DNA from: Brevibacterium sediminis
GTDB taxonomy: Bacteria > Actinomycetota > Actinomycetes > Actinomycetales > Brevibacteriaceae
Length of the DNA stretch: 64,000 nt
NCBI RefSeq assembly: GCF_013623905.1
Contig: NZ_JABKDD010000001.1
Span: 558,001-622,000 of the forward strand
Direction of reading: 5' to 3'
Part shown: piece by piece, positions 1 to 9,294 of the stretch
Position numbering within the stretch: position 1 is the stretch's first letter
Layout: every line of letters starts with the position of its first letter
The notes under the pieces: generated by a model
Database searches by the model: none
What the model saw: only the letters and a program-made list of their open reading frames with translations
Told to the model about the DNA's origin: nothing
Translations under genes and position numbers: made by a program

Positions 1-1575
1 CCGCAGGGTCTGCTTGCCGTGATCACGGCCGAGGAATCGCGGCTGGCGATGAAGCTGTCCCTGCTGACCTCGGTGACCTCGGCTCTCATCAGCGTCCTCA
101 TCGGCTTTCCCCTCGGGTACCTGCTCGCCACCCGAACGTTCCCCGGCCAACGCATCGTCCGCACCCTCATCCTGCTGCCCCTCGTGCTGCCACCGGTGGT
201 CAGCGGACTCGCACTGCTCTACACCTGGGGCCGGTCGGCCATCCTCGGCGGCGGACTCGAGGCGGCGGGCCTCAGCCTCGCCTACACCACCTCGGCGGTG
301 ATCATGGCGCAGGTCTTCGTGTCCCTGCCGTTCATGGTCATGTCCGTCGAGACCGCCACCGCGGGACTCGGCCGCCGCTATGAGCTCACCGCCGCCGAGC
401 TCGGCGCGAAACCCAATCGCGTCTTCTTCACCGTCACCCTGCCGCTGCTCCGACACGGGATCATCACGGGTGCCGTGCTGTGCTTCGCTCGCTCGCTCGG
501 CGAGTTCGGGGCGACGCTGACCTTCGCCGGGTCGCTGTCCGGCGTCACCAGGACGATGCCGCTGCAGATCTATCTCGTGCGCGAATCCGACCCGCAGGCA
601 GCCATCGGCCTCTCGCTCCTGCTCATCGCCATCGCCGTGCTCATCATCATCCTCGCCTACCGGTCCCCGCACGCTCTCCGCCTGAAGTCCCCGCGCAGTT
701 CTCCGACACCCACTCCCGCCGACACGGTCCCGGCTGCCGCCCCCGTCGAGGCGGACCCGCGCTCCCCGACGGATGTATCCGAACGTGGGGGAGCGGAGAG
801 CACAGACGCGCAATCCGCGGACCCCGGGCAGGGCATCAGTGCCGAAATCCGACTCAGCGCCCGTGGAATCGCACTGGATCTCAGTGCCTCGCGGCCGGGA
901 ACCACCGCGATCATCGGTCGCAACGGGGCCGGAAAATCCACCCTGTTCCAGGTCCTCACCGGAGCCCTCGTGCCCGACTCCGGACGACTCCGCATCGGGG
1001 AGGACACGGTGTTCGATACCGCCGCGGGCCTGTGGCCACCCGTCCACGATCGCGGCATCGTCCATCTCGCGCAGAACCCGCTCCTGTTCCCGCACCTCAA
1101 CGTCATCGAGAACGTCAGCTTCGGTCTGCGGGCTTTGGGCGCGTCTCGCGGCGCCGCAAATGAACGCGCGCAGGCGATGCTCGACCGCCTCGGCGTGGGG
1201 CAGTGCGCGAACCGCAGACCGGACGCCGTCTCCGGCGGGCAGGCCGCCCGCATCGCCCTGGCTCGTGCTCTCGTCGTCGAGCCGAAGCTGCTGCTGCTCG
1301 ACGAGCCTCTCGCTGCCCTCGACGTGGATGTGGCAGTCGAGACCCGGCAAGTGCTGGTCCGTCTGCTGAAGGGTCGCAGCGCACTGCTCGTCACTCATGA
1401 CGTCGACGATGTCACCGCCTTGGCCGACTCACTGGTTCTGGTCGAGAACGGAAGCGTCGCCCACTCGGCTCCCATCGGGCAGGTCGACCCCGAATCCGCA
1501 GGTGAGGCCGCTGAATTCCTCCTCAGCTTTTGCATGCGGGACCGTGACGGAATAGTGTGCAATCAGTCACAGTGA
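1..1575 (+). CDS. Molybdate ABC transporter, fused permease (ModB) and ATPase (ModC), 5' end cut by window
   Basis: Imports molybdate across the cytoplasmic membrane. The frame is open from base 1, and the visible protein begins inside a typical ModB, so the true start lies upstream. The first ~215 residues are hydrophobic with the permease coupling loop (ELGAKPNR, about residue 130). A Pro/Ala-rich linker of ~60 residues follows, then an ABC ATPase: Walker A GRNGAGKST near residue 306, signature VSGGQ, Walker B LLLLDEP and H-loop THD. The protein ends soon after the ATPase core, so the C-terminal Mop/TOBE molybdate-binding domain of classical ModC is absent. Membrane and ATPase parts are normally separate genes; here they are one chain. 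The substrate is inferred from the overall resemblance to ModB/ModC; sulfate or tungstate cannot be excluded. A binding-protein gene would be expected upstream, outside the window. Confidence 0.85.
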   Translation, partial: PQGLLAVITAEESRLAMKLSLLTSVTSALISVLIGFPLGYLLATRTFPGQRIVRTLILLPLVLPPVVSGLALLYTWGRSAILGGGLEAAGLSLAYTTSAVIMAQVFVSLPFMVMSVETATAGLGRRYELTAAELGAKPNRVFFTVTLPLLRHGIITGAVLCFARSLGEFGATLTFAGSLSGVTRTMPLQIYLVRESDPQAAIGLSLLLIAIAVLIIILAYRSPHALRLKSPRSSPTPTPADTVPAAAPVEADPRSPTDVSERGGAESTDAQSADPGQGISAEIRLSARGIALDLSASRPGTTAIIGRNGAGKSTLFQVLTGALVPDSGRLRIGEDTVFDTAAGLWPPVHDRGIVHLAQNPLLFPHLNVIENVSFGLRALGASRGAANERAQAMLDRLGVGQCANRRPDAVSGGQAARIALARALVVEPKLLLLDEPLAALDVDVAVETRQVLVRLLKGRSALLVTHDVDDVTALADSLVLVENGSVAHSAPIGQVDPESAGEAAEFLLSFCMRDRDGIVCNQSQ

Positions 1576-1603
1576 AAATTGGCATGCAAGGGAGCACACC
1601 GCA

Positions 1604-3295
1604 GTGTCCGAATTGTCTTACTCGTCGGGAACATCGACGGAACCGCTGCTCGGGATCACCATCGCCGAGCACATCAAACGCACCGCAGCCGAGAATCCCG
1701 AAGCGCTGGCCTTGGTCGATCGGCATTCGAACCGGAGGTGGACGTACTCCGACTTCGATCGTGATACCGACGCACTGGCCATCGGTCTTCTCGAACGTGG
1801 GGTGAAGAAGGGCGACCGCGTCGGCATCTGGGCGCAGAACGTCGGCGAATGGGCGCTCGTCCAGTACGCCACGGCGAAGATCGGGGCGATCCTCGTCAAC
1901 GTCAACCCCGCCTACCGCAGCCACGAACTCGAGTTCGTCGTCGAGCAGTCCGGAATGAGCCTGATGATCTCGCAGATCGTCGCACCTCCGCACTCGGACT
2001 TCCATGCCATCGCCACCGAGGTGGCGGCCAAGATCCCCGGCCTCGACCTCGTCTTCCTCGACACTGTCACCGAGGACCTCATCGGCGGTGTCACGGTGGG
2101 CGAGCGCGAATCCTTCGCCCACCTCATCGAGCAGGGTCGCGAGATGCTCGACGACGAAGGGGCGAAATACGCGGTGCGGCTGCAGCAGCTCATCGACGAC
2201 CTCTCGGCCGATGATCCGATCAACATCCAATACACGTCCGGAACGACAGGCTTCCCCAAGGGCGTGACGCTCAGCCACCACAACATCCTCAACAACGGCT
2301 TCTTCATCGGCGAGATGCTCTCGTACACCCCCGCCGACACCGTGGTCGTTCCCGTGCCGTACTACCACTGCTTCGGCATGGTCATCGGCAACCTGGCCGC
2401 ACTCAGCCATGGCGCAGCGATCGTGCTTCCGGCTCCCGCCTTCGACCCGGTGGCGACGATGCGGGCGGTCACCGAAGAGCAGGCCACCTCGCTCTACGGT
2501 GTACCGACGATGTTCATCGCGGAACTCGAGCATCCGCAGTTCGCGGAATTCGACTTCTCCTCGCTGCGCACCGGCGTCATGGCCGGTTCGCCCTGCCCGG
2601 TCAATACGATGCGTCGAGTCATCGACGATATGAACATGTCCGAAGTCGCCATCTGCTACGGCATGACGGAGACCGCGCCGGTGTCGATGATGACGCGAGT
2701 GGATGACTCACTGGAGAAGCGCACCGAGACGGTCGGCCGAGTCATGCCCCACCTGGAGATCAAGATCGTCGACCCCGTCACCGGACAGACCGTTCCGCGC
2801 GGCCAGAAGGGCGAGTTCTGCACTCGCGGATACGCTGTCATGCTCGGCTACTGGAATCAGCCGGACAAGACGGCCGAAACCATCGATGCGGCTCGCTGGA
2901 TCCACACCGGCGACCTGGCCATCATGGACGACGATGGGTACGTCGACATCTCCGGACGGATCAAGGACATGGTCATCCGCGGAGGCGAGAACATCTATCC
3001 GCGCGAGGTCGAGGAATTCCTCTACCATCATCCCGCGATCCGCGACGTCCAGGTCGTCGGCGTCTCCGATGAGAAGTACGGCGAAGAGCTTATGGCGTGG
3101 GTGATCCTCAAGGACGGATTCGACTCGCTCACCGCCGACGAGGTCCGTGAGTTCTGCTCCGGCAAACTCGCTCATTTCAAGATCCCTCGCTATGTCGAAG
3201 TCCGTGAGTCGTTTCCGATGACCGTGTCGGGCAAGATCCGCAAGATCGAGCTGCGCAGAGAAGGCGAGAAGCTCGCTCACACGGCCGACGCCTGA
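1604..3295 (+). CDS. Fatty-acyl-CoA synthetase / AMP-dependent ligase
   Basis: ANL-superfamily ligase of 563 residues that activates a carboxylic acid (probably a fatty acid) through an acyl-AMP to its CoA thioester. Visible motifs: the ATP loop [11 protein letters not shown] near residue 210, YGMTETAP near residue 350, the hinge region [16 protein letters not shown], and the C-terminal catalytic lysine in [10 protein letters not shown]. Start is GTG 1604 with a purine-rich site (AAGGGAG) about 9 nt upstream, 28 bp after the transporter stop, so co-transcription is possible. It resembles medium/long-chain FadD enzymes (FadD35-like). Chain length cannot be read from sequence. A second ligase of the same superfamily lies at 33605-35146. 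Confidence 0.9.
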   Translation: MSELSYSSGTSTEPLLGITIAEHIKRTAAENPEALALVDRHSNRRWTYSDFDRDTDALAIGLLERGVKKGDRVGIWAQNVGEWALVQYATAKIGAILVNVNPAYRSHELEFVVEQSGMSLMISQIVAPPHSDFHAIATEVAAKIPGLDLVFLDTVTEDLIGGVTVGERESFAHLIEQGREMLDDEGAKYAVRLQQLIDDLSADDPINIQYTSGTTGFPKGVTLSHHNILNNGFFIGEMLSYTPADTVVVPVPYYHCFGMVIGNLAALSHGAAIVLPAPAFDPVATMRAVTEEQATSLYGVPTMFIAELEHPQFAEFDFSSLRTGVMAGSPCPVNTMRRVIDDMNMSEVAICYGMTETAPVSMMTRVDDSLEKRTETVGRVMPHLEIKIVDPVTGQTVPRGQKGEFCTRGYAVMLGYWNQPDKTAETIDAARWIHTGDLAIMDDDGYVDISGRIKDMVIRGGENIYPREVEEFLYHHPAIRDVQVVGVSDEKYGEELMAWVILKDGFDSLTADEVREFCSGKLAHFKIPRYVEVRESFPMTVSGKIRKIELRREGEKLAHTADA

Positions 3296-3422
3296 GGGCT
3301 GCGATCGCGTCCCGGCAGGAACTGCAGTCGGGGGAGTGCTCGAGGTCACAAGTCGGTTGCAGTTCTGTCTGCCCCGGGCGTGCCGTTCTTCTGCGCGCCC
3401 ATATTCACTAGGATCACAACAT

Positions 3423-4172
3423 ATGAGAGCTGAATCACCACCACTGGTGTCCTTGAGCAAAGTCGAGAAGCACTACGGCGACTTCCACGCATTGAAGAAC
3501 GTCAATCTCGATATCGCCGAACGCGAAGTCGTCGTCGTCATCGGACCCTCCGGCTCGGGCAAGTCGACCCTGTGCCGGACGATCAATCGGCTGGAGACCA
3601 TCACCTCCGGCAGCATCACGATCGATGGCCGGGAACTGCCCGCCGAAGGCGCGGCCCTGGCTCAGCTGCGCTCCGACGTCGGCATGGTGTTCCAGGCCTT
3701 CAACCTCTTCGCCCACAAGACGATCCTCGAGAACGTCACTCTGGGACCGATCAAGGTGCGCAAGATCCCGAAGGCCGAGGCGGACAAGCAGGCGATGGCG
3801 CTGCTCGAACGCGTTGGCGTCGCCCACCAGGCCGACAAGTATCCGGCTCAGCTCTCCGGTGGTCAGCAGCAGCGTGTTGCGATCGCCCGGTCTCTGGCGA
3901 TGAAGCCGAAGGTGATGCTCTTCGATGAGCCCACCTCGGCGTTGGACCCGGAGATGATCAACGAAGTCCTCGACGTCATGGTCGGACTCGCCGAGGAGGG
4001 AATGACCATGGTCGTGGTCACACACGAGATGGGCTTCGCCCGCAAAGCCGCCCATCGCGTGGTGTTCATGGCCGACGGGGAGATCGTCGAAGTCGCCGAA
4101 CCCGAGGAGTTCTTCACGAACCCCCAGAGCGCCCGAGCCAAAGACTTCCTGTCGAAGATCCTCACCAACTGA
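3423..4172 (+). CDS. gluA: Glutamate/polar amino acid ABC transporter ATPase
   Basis: Energises amino-acid import as the cytoplasmic ATPase of the gluABCD system. 249 residues: Walker [10 protein letters not shown] at 41-49, Q-loop VFQAFNLF, signature LSGGQQQR, Walker [14 protein letters not shown]-loop THEMG. ATG 3423 is preferred over the earlier in-frame codon at 3336 because homologues start just before this point and a weak TAGGA site lies ~9 nt upstream. First gene of the cluster, followed by the binding protein and two permeases on the same strand. Glutamate specificity is inferred from gene order (ATPase, binding protein, two permeases), as in Corynebacterium. Confidence 0.92.
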   Translation: MRAESPPLVSLSKVEKHYGDFHALKNVNLDIAEREVVVVIGPSGSGKSTLCRTINRLETITSGSITIDGRELPAEGAALAQLRSDVGMVFQAFNLFAHKTILENVTLGPIKVRKIPKAEADKQAMALLERVGVAHQADKYPAQLSGGQQQRVAIARSLAMKPKVMLFDEPTSALDPEMINEVLDVMVGLAEEGMTMVVVTHEMGFARKAAHRVVFMADGEIVEVAEPEEFFTNPQSARAKDFLSKILTN

Positions 4173-4217
4173 CACCACCGCTTTCAATCAGCACCACCTC
4201 ACTCACAAGGAGAGACC

Positions 4218-5117
4218 ATGAAGAAGCTCAGACTGGCGGTCGCCTCGGTGGCCATCGGAATGCTGGCACTCAGCGGCTGCGGCCAGGGCGGAACCCCGGA
4301 CGCACCTGCCGACGGCGACGGAGCCAAGGCAGAGGCTCCCGAATACACTGTCAACGAGAGCGCGGACATCGCCGACTCGAAGACGTGGAAGGCGGCGAAG
4401 GACGCCGGCGAGATCACCATCGGCGTGAAGTACGATCAGCCGGGTCTCGGAAACGTCTCGGCCGGATCGAAGACGCCCGAGGGCTTCGATATCGAGATCG
4501 CGAAGATGGTCGCCGCACAGCTCGGTTTCAAGCCCGACCAGATCAAGTACACGGAGACCGTTTCGGCCAACCGTGAGCCGTTCCTGCAGCAGGGCAACGT
4601 CGACATGGTCGTCGCCACCTACACGATCAACGACGAGCGCAAGAAGGTCGTCGACTTCGCCGGGCCGTACTACGTCGCCGGTCAGGATCTGCTCGTCGCC
4701 GAGGACTCCGATATCGCCGGTCCTGAGGACCTCGACGGCAAGAAGGTCTGCTCCGTCGACGGTTCGACTCCGGCGCAGAACATCAAGGACAAGTACAAGA
4801 AGGCCGAACTCGTCACCTATGATGCCTACTCGAAGTGCGTCACCGACCTGCAGTCGGGATCCGTCGACGCGGTGACCACCGATGACGCGATCCTGCGCGG
4901 CTATGCCAAGCAGTACGAAGGCGAATTCAAAGTCGTCGGCAAGCCCTTCACCGAAGAGCCCTACGGCGTCGGACTGCCCAAGGACGACAAAGCCCTGCGG
5001 GACGCGGTCAACGATGCTCTGGAGAAGGGCATGGACGACGGCGATTGGAAGAAGGCATTCGAATACACACTCGGATCCACCGATGGTGTCGACATGCCCA
5101 AGGTCGACCGCTACTGA
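4218..5117 (+). CDS. gluB: Glutamate-binding lipoprotein of ABC transporter
   Basis: Extracytoplasmic solute-binding protein (SBP family 3), 299 residues. The N-terminus is a lipoprotein signal: KK, hydrophobic stretch, then lipobox LSGC with Cys21 as the lipidation site. A charged/Pro-rich spacer follows and then the periplasmic-binding-protein fold (GVKYDQPGLG, TYTINDERK, VDGSTPAQNIK). A Shine-Dalgarno AAGGAGAG lies ~7 nt before ATG 4218. It sits 45 bp after gluA. A strong hairpin directly downstream (5138-5169) separates it from gluC and could raise its mRNA level over the permeases, which fits the usual excess of binding protein. Confidence 0.93.
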   Translation: MKKLRLAVASVAIGMLALSGCGQGGTPDAPADGDGAKAEAPEYTVNESADIADSKTWKAAKDAGEITIGVKYDQPGLGNVSAGSKTPEGFDIEIAKMVAAQLGFKPDQIKYTETVSANREPFLQQGNVDMVVATYTINDERKKVVDFAGPYYVAGQDLLVAEDSDIAGPEDLDGKKVCSVDGSTPAQNIKDKYKKAELVTYDAYSKCVTDLQSGSVDAVTTDDAILRGYAKQYEGEFKVVGKPFTEEPYGVGLPKDDKALRDAVNDALEKGMDDGDWKKAFEYTLGSTDGVDMPKVDRY

Positions 5118-5137
5118 CCCAGTCCACAGATTGACAT

Positions 5138-5169
5138 GATGCGAGGGCACCGTGCGGTGCCCTCGCATC
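5138..5169 (+). terminator. Intercistronic hairpin between gluB and gluC
   Basis: A 14-bp stem (core arm ATGCGAGGGCACC at 5139-5151 and its complement at 5156-5168) with a 4-nt loop GTGC lies 20 bp after the gluB stop and 16 bp before gluC. No T-tract follows, so it is more likely a partial terminator or a 3' stabiliser of gluB mRNA than a full stop. Confidence 0.75.
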
Positions 5170-5185
5170 GATTAAGGAATCTGCC

Positions 5186-5848
5186 ATGGATTTCCTGGAG
5201 CTTCTCCAGATGTTCCTCTCCGGCGCGTGGGGAACGATCAGACTCTTCACCGTCGCCCTGATCGGATCGATGATCCTCGGTACGGTACTCGCCGCCATGC
5301 GTGTCTCACCGACCCCGGTGCTGCGCATCGCCGCATCGACGTACATCAACGTCGTCCGGAACACTCCGCTGACGCTCGTGATGTTCTTCTGTGCATTCGG
5401 ACTGCCGTTCCTCGACATCCGATTCGGGTCGACGAGTTCTTTCAACTCCTTCGTCTACGCCACGATCGCTCTCATCGCCTACACCGCGTGCTTCGTTGCG
5501 GAGACGCTGAAGTCGGGAATCTCGACGATTCCCGTCGGACAGGCCGAAGCCGCCCGCGCAGTAGGCCTGAGTTTCGGACAGACCTTGAGCGAAGTGGTTC
5601 TGCCTCAGGCCTTCCGAACGGTCATCCCGCCCCTGGGCAGTGTGATCATCGCGATGCTCAAGAACACCTCGATCGCTTCGGCGTTCAACAACCGAGAGCT
5701 GATCTCCGCGATGCGCAATGCCATCGAAATCCGCGGTGACCTCGTCATCCCGATTCTGTTCGGCACCGCATTGGCCTATCTGATCCTGGCTCTGCTGCTC
5801 GGCCGTGTCTTCGACTACCTGGAGAAGAAGCTGGTGATTCTGCGATGA
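5186..5848 (+). CDS. gluC: Glutamate ABC transporter permease 1
   Basis: Inner-membrane permease of 220 residues, HisM family of polar amino-acid importers. About five hydrophobic segments are visible. The cytoplasmic coupling motif that docks on GluA is seen as GQAEAARAVGLSFGQ followed by PQAFRTVIPPLG (about residues 118-152). ATG 5186 has TTAAGGAAT about 8 nt upstream. It overlaps gluD by 4 nt (ATGA), so the two permeases are translationally coupled and probably form the heterodimeric channel. Confidence 0.93.
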   Translation: MDFLELLQMFLSGAWGTIRLFTVALIGSMILGTVLAAMRVSPTPVLRIAASTYINVVRNTPLTLVMFFCAFGLPFLDIRFGSTSSFNSFVYATIALIAYTACFVAETLKSGISTIPVGQAEAARAVGLSFGQTLSEVVLPQAFRTVIPPLGSVIIAMLKNTSIASAFNNRELISAMRNAIEIRGDLVIPILFGTALAYLILALLLGRVFDYLEKKLVILR

Positions 5849-6687
5849 GCGCACCCACTCAAGTGCTGTTCGACGAACCGGGGCCGAAGTCCCGCCGGAA
5901 CAACATCATCCTCTCGATCGTGTCGCTGATCGTGCTGTTGGCTCTCGTGGCGTTTGTGATCTGGAAATTCGCCGACGCCGGTCAGCTCGAACCCGAGAAG
6001 TGGTACCCCTTCACCTTCGCGCAGATTCAGACCGTCCTTCTCCAAGGCATGCTCGCGACCCTCAAAGTCGCGGTCGTGGCATCGGTCCTTGCCTTGGTGG
6101 TCGGAGTGGTCTTCGCCCTCCTGCGGCTCTCACACAAGAAAGTCATCTCGGTTCCCGGAACGATCGTCCTCGAATTCTTCCGCGGCGTGCCCGTGCTGCT
6201 GCTCATCTTCGCGATGTTCCTCCTCTTCGGCAACGAGATCGGTGCCTTCTGGTCGGTCGTCTTCGGCCTGACTCTCTACAACGGAATGGTGCTGGCCGAG
6301 ATCATCCGCGCAGGCATTCTCGCCGTCCCCACCGGGCAGCGTGAAGCGGCCATGGCGATCGGGCTGCGCTCGGGGCAGGTGATGAGCCTGGTGCTCATGC
6401 CGCAGGCGCTGCGAGCGATGATGCCGACGATCATCGCCCAGATCGTCGTGCTCCTGAAGGATTCGGCCCTGGGCTTCATCGTCACGTATCAAGACCTGCT
6501 CTACCAGGTGAACCTCATCGGTCGTGAGTACAACAACCTGCTGCCGACGTTCATCGTCGGTGCGGCACTGTTCATCATCATCAACATGATCGTCGCCGGG
6601 TTCGCCCGCTGGCTCGAGTCCCGACTCCAGCGCAAGACCACCGCCGACACCGAGGCCGACGGCCTGACCTCGAAGATCGTCGACTGA
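5845..6687 (+). CDS. gluD: Glutamate ABC transporter permease 2
   Basis: 280-residue partner of GluC. A hydrophilic N-terminal tail of ~25 residues precedes the first membrane helix (IVSLIVLLALVAFVIW). The coupling motif reads GQREAAMAIGLRSGQ then PQALRAMMPT. ATG 5845 overlaps the gluC stop. It is the last gene of the cluster, followed by a clear terminator at 6704-6731. With gluABC it forms a complete type I importer. Confidence 0.93.
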   Translation: MSAPTQVLFDEPGPKSRRNNIILSIVSLIVLLALVAFVIWKFADAGQLEPEKWYPFTFAQIQTVLLQGMLATLKVAVVASVLALVVGVVFALLRLSHKKVISVPGTIVLEFFRGVPVLLLIFAMFLLFGNEIGAFWSVVFGLTLYNGMVLAEIIRAGILAVPTGQREAAMAIGLRSGQVMSLVLMPQALRAMMPTIIAQIVVLLKDSALGFIVTYQDLLYQVNLIGREYNNLLPTFIVGAALFIIINMIVAGFARWLESRLQRKTTADTEADGLTSKIVD

Positions 6688-6703
6688 CTCTGCAGTCGCG
6701 AAC

Positions 6704-6731
6704 AGGGCCCGGTCGGCAGCGACCGGGCCCT
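6704..6731 (+). terminator. Terminator after gluABCD
   Basis: Perfect 12-bp stem AGGGCCCGGTCG / CGACCGGGCCCT with loop GCAG, 16 bp after the gluD stop. GC-rich stem with only a short T-containing tail (CGTTCG), as is common in high-GC actinobacteria. Confidence 0.8.
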
Positions 6732-6782
6732 CGTTCGACCATGTATCGTTCACATAGGAGTCGGCCATGAAGGAGTGCATCA

Positions 6783-7103
6783 ATGCCACAGCCTCAACTC
6801 AGCCCCACACCGGTTCGAGTAGTGAAGAACATCGACCGCGAACGGTACGAGCTGTTCACCGATGAGACACCGGGAGAGTTCATCGGGTTCCTCGCCTACC
6901 AGGTCATCGATGACCACACCCTGGAACTCCAGCACACGATCATCTCCGAAGGCTTCTCCCGACGAGGCTTCGCCCGTACCCTCGTCACTCGGGTGCTCGA
7001 CCTCATTCGGGCCGACGAGTCGACTCTCGTGCCGACCTGTTCGTACGTGCAGGACTACCTCGAGCGGTTCCCGCAGTACGGCGATCTCGTGGCCCATCAG
7101 TGA
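6783..7103 (+). CDS. Small GNAT-like N-acetyltransferase (YidJ/YjdJ type)
   Basis: 106 residues. The small GNAT variant: strand-turn region GEFIGFLAYQVIDDHTLELQHTII, then the acetyl-CoA loop region SEGFSRRGFARTLVTRVLD (about residues 56-75) and a terminal CSYVQDYLERFPQYGDLV, the pattern of the COG2388 family. The acceptor substrate is unknown. AAGGAG sits 8 nt before ATG 6783. The stop overlaps the gluQ GTG by 4 nt, so the two are probably one transcription unit. Confidence 0.8.
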   Translation: MPQPQLSPTPVRVVKNIDRERYELFTDETPGEFIGFLAYQVIDDHTLELQHTIISEGFSRRGFARTLVTRVLDLIRADESTLVPTCSYVQDYLERFPQYGDLVAHQ

Positions 7104-8038
7104 CGGAGAGACCTCGAGGCGGCGGGGCCGGCCGTTTCGCTCCGAGCCCGAGCGGTGACCTCCACATCGGCAATATCCGCTCCGGGCTGCTCAGCTATGT
7201 GCGTGCCCGGCAGACGGGCCGGCGATTCCTGTGGCGGATCGAAGACCTCGATCGGGTGAAGGTCGGCGCGGCCGCCTCACAGCTTCAGGTCTTCGCCGAT
7301 CTCGGCGTCGTCCCGGACGAGGCGCCGCTGGTCCAATCCGAACGCACTGCCGAATACGCCGCTGCGCTTGCGAGGCTGGAGGCGGACGGACTCGTCTACG
7401 AATGCTATTGCTCACGCAAAGACATCGCTCAGGCCCCCAGTGCACCGCACGCACCACCCGGAGCCTACCCGGGGACCTGTCGCCGCCTCGGGGAAGAGGA
7501 GCGCGAGTCCGCCCGGCTGAGGCTCGAAGCGAACGACCGGCGGCCGGCGCTGCGTCTGCGCGCGGACAATCGAGTTCACAGCATCGACGATGTGCTGCTC
7601 GGCCGGGTGGAGGCGGTCGTCGACGATCTCGTGCTGCGGCGAGGTGACGGTGTCTTCGCCTACAATCTCACCGTCGTCGTCGATGATGCAGCGACCGGAA
7701 TCGACGAGATCCTGCGCGGGGACGATCTCGCTTCTTCGGCACCCAGGCAGGCGTATCTGGCTCGGCTGCTTGGTCTGGCCGAACCGGGCTGGGTGCATGT
7801 TCCGCTGGTGCTCAACGAGTGCGGTCAGCGGTTGGCCAAACGTGATGGAGCGGTGACTTATCAGCAGCTGTGCGGCCTCGGATGGACCAACGAGGACCTC
7901 TTCGCCTGGATGCAGCAGTCGCTGGGATTCGCCGGAGACGGTGGCCCGTGGAGATCCGTCGACGATATGGTCAGCGGCATCGATTTCGCCCGGATGTCCA
8001 CGACGCCGACGGTCTTCATCCCGCCTGCGGGTTCCTAG
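7100..8038 (+). CDS. gluQ: Glutamyl-Q tRNA(Asp) synthetase
   Basis: Truncated GluRS paralogue, 312 residues, without an anticodon-binding domain. The family attaches glutamate to the queuosine base at position 34 of tRNA(Asp). Class I signature SPSGDLHIGN (HIGH box) lies near residue 16 and LAKRD replaces KMSKS near residue 250. The zinc site of this family is visible as ECYC near residue 98, then Tyr and Cys in AYPGTC. The GTG start overlaps the GNAT stop and has no clear Shine-Dalgarno site, so translation is likely coupled. The function implies that this organism makes queuosine-modified tRNA; no queuosine gene is in the window. Confidence 0.9.
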   Translation: MTERPRGGGAGRFAPSPSGDLHIGNIRSGLLSYVRARQTGRRFLWRIEDLDRVKVGAAASQLQVFADLGVVPDEAPLVQSERTAEYAAALARLEADGLVYECYCSRKDIAQAPSAPHAPPGAYPGTCRRLGEEERESARLRLEANDRRPALRLRADNRVHSIDDVLLGRVEAVVDDLVLRRGDGVFAYNLTVVVDDAATGIDEILRGDDLASSAPRQAYLARLLGLAEPGWVHVPLVLNECGQRLAKRDGAVTYQQLCGLGWTNEDLFAWMQQSLGFAGDGGPWRSVDDMVSGIDFARMSTTPTVFIPPAGS

Positions 8039-8082
8039 GGCCGAATCCGCTCATGCCGGCGCCTCGTCAGGCCGCTTCTTCA

Positions 8083-9291
8083 TCAGGCTGCTGACGAGTC
8101 GACGGCGTCTCGGATGACTCCGTCGTAGATCGCTTCGAACGTGTCGAGAGTGTATTCGATATCGTGTTTGGCCACGACGTCGAGCGACGCCTTCGACATG
8201 GCATCGAGTTCATCATCGGGCATTCGGCAGATACGGGTGAACCGGTCAGCCAGCGCATCTGTGTCGCGCGGCGGGAACAGGTACCCGTTGACTTCGTCGC
8301 GGACGAGGTGCGGCAGAGCCACCGCATCGGCGAGGACCACGGGTTTGCGCGACGCCAGCGCCTCCAGCGTAGCGATGGACTGCAGCTCAGCGGTCGAGGG
8401 CATGCAGAAGAAGGTGCAGCGCTGGTAGGCCTCCATGAGCGCCTCGTCACTGATCTTCCCGAGCACATGCACACGATCGGCGATGCCGAGTTCGACAGCC
8501 AGCTGCTTCAGCGGCTCCTCCTGGTCACCACCGCCGACGATATCGGCTTCGAGCCCCAGCGCTGGATCGGTCTTCGCCACGGCCTCGACGATGTCGGCGG
8601 CGTGCTTCTCCGAGGAGAGTCGGCCGACGAAGAGAACACGCGGGGGAACGGCCCGCGACGCGGCGCAGTCGAGTTCGCGCAGATGAGCGAAGCGTTCCAG
8701 GTCGATCCCGCAGGACACCGCCCTGATGGGCGAGGAGAACCCGTTCTCGGTGAGCAGATCGGCGGCCAGCTGCGTCGGAACCGTGATGAAATCGGCGGAC
8801 TGGAACTTCCGGCGCAGATCCCACCAGGCGATGGCGGTGCCGCCGTCGAGAACGGCCTTCGGAGCCTTGAGATAGGGGCGGACGTTGTCGGGCATGAAGT
8901 GGTTCGTGGCCACGACAGGGATTCCGCGCCCGATCGATTCGGAGAAGGCATAGCGGCCGATGACGAAATGCGCCTGAGTATGCACGACATCGGGGCGGAC
9001 GCTGTCGAGGAGTCGCGAGAGCTCGGGCTTCGTCTCCCACGGCATGCAGATCATCCACGTCGGGTGCAGAGGCCATCTGTGAGCGGTGAGGCGGTGGACG
9101 GTGACCCCGTTCTCGACACTGACCGAGGGTTTGCCCGTGGCCGAGGGGCAGGCCACGTGGACATCATTCCCGCGAGCGGCGAGACCTTCGGCCAAGCGCT
9201 CGGCGAACTTCGCGGCACCATTGACTTCGGGGGCGTACGTCTCCGCCGGGATGAGGATGCGGCGTTTCGGGGTGGGACGGTGCGCAGACAG
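8083..9291 (-). CDS. GT4-family glycosyltransferase, apparent CTG start
   Basis: GT-B fold glycosyltransferase, about 402 residues. The N-terminal donor-fold motif (RRILIPAETYAPEVNGAAK) and the C-terminal E-x7-E motif (AELQSIATLEA) mark the GT4 family, typical of mannosyl/glucosyl transfer to lipids or polysaccharide. The first ATG/GTG/TTG in frame is TTG 9195, but that would delete the essential N-terminal motif. Upstream the frame stays open only to a stop at 9295-9297. Within it the only near-cognate start is CTG at 9291, preceded by GAGGAGAG with 8 nt spacing. I therefore place the start there. It overlaps the end region of the upstream permease, whose stop is only 4 nt away, so coupling is likely. 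Acceptor unknown. Confidence 0.8.
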   Translation of the reverse strand: MSAHRPTPKRRILIPAETYAPEVNGAAKFAERLAEGLAARGNDVHVACPSATGKPSVSVENGVTVHRLTAHRWPLHPTWMICMPWETKPELSRLLDSVRPDVVHTQAHFVIGRYAFSESIGRGIPVVATNHFMPDNVRPYLKAPKAVLDGGTAIAWWDLRRKFQSADFITVPTQLAADLLTENGFSSPIRAVSCGIDLERFAHLRELDCAASRAVPPRVLFVGRLSSEKHAADIVEAVAKTDPALGLEADIVGGGDQEEPLKQLAVELGIADRVHVLGKISDEALMEAYQRCTFFCMPSTAELQSIATLEALASRKPVVLADAVALPHLVRDEVNGYLFPPRDTDALADRFTRICRMPDDELDAMSKASLDVVAKHDIEYTLDTFEAIYDGVIRDAVDSSAA

Positions 9292-9294
9292 GAT

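Noticed and set aside
3314..3373. Inverted repeat GAACTGCA / TGCAGTTC between the acyl-CoA ligase and gluA
   Set aside because: Loop of more than 30 nt and weak outer stem; not convincing as terminator or riboswitch.
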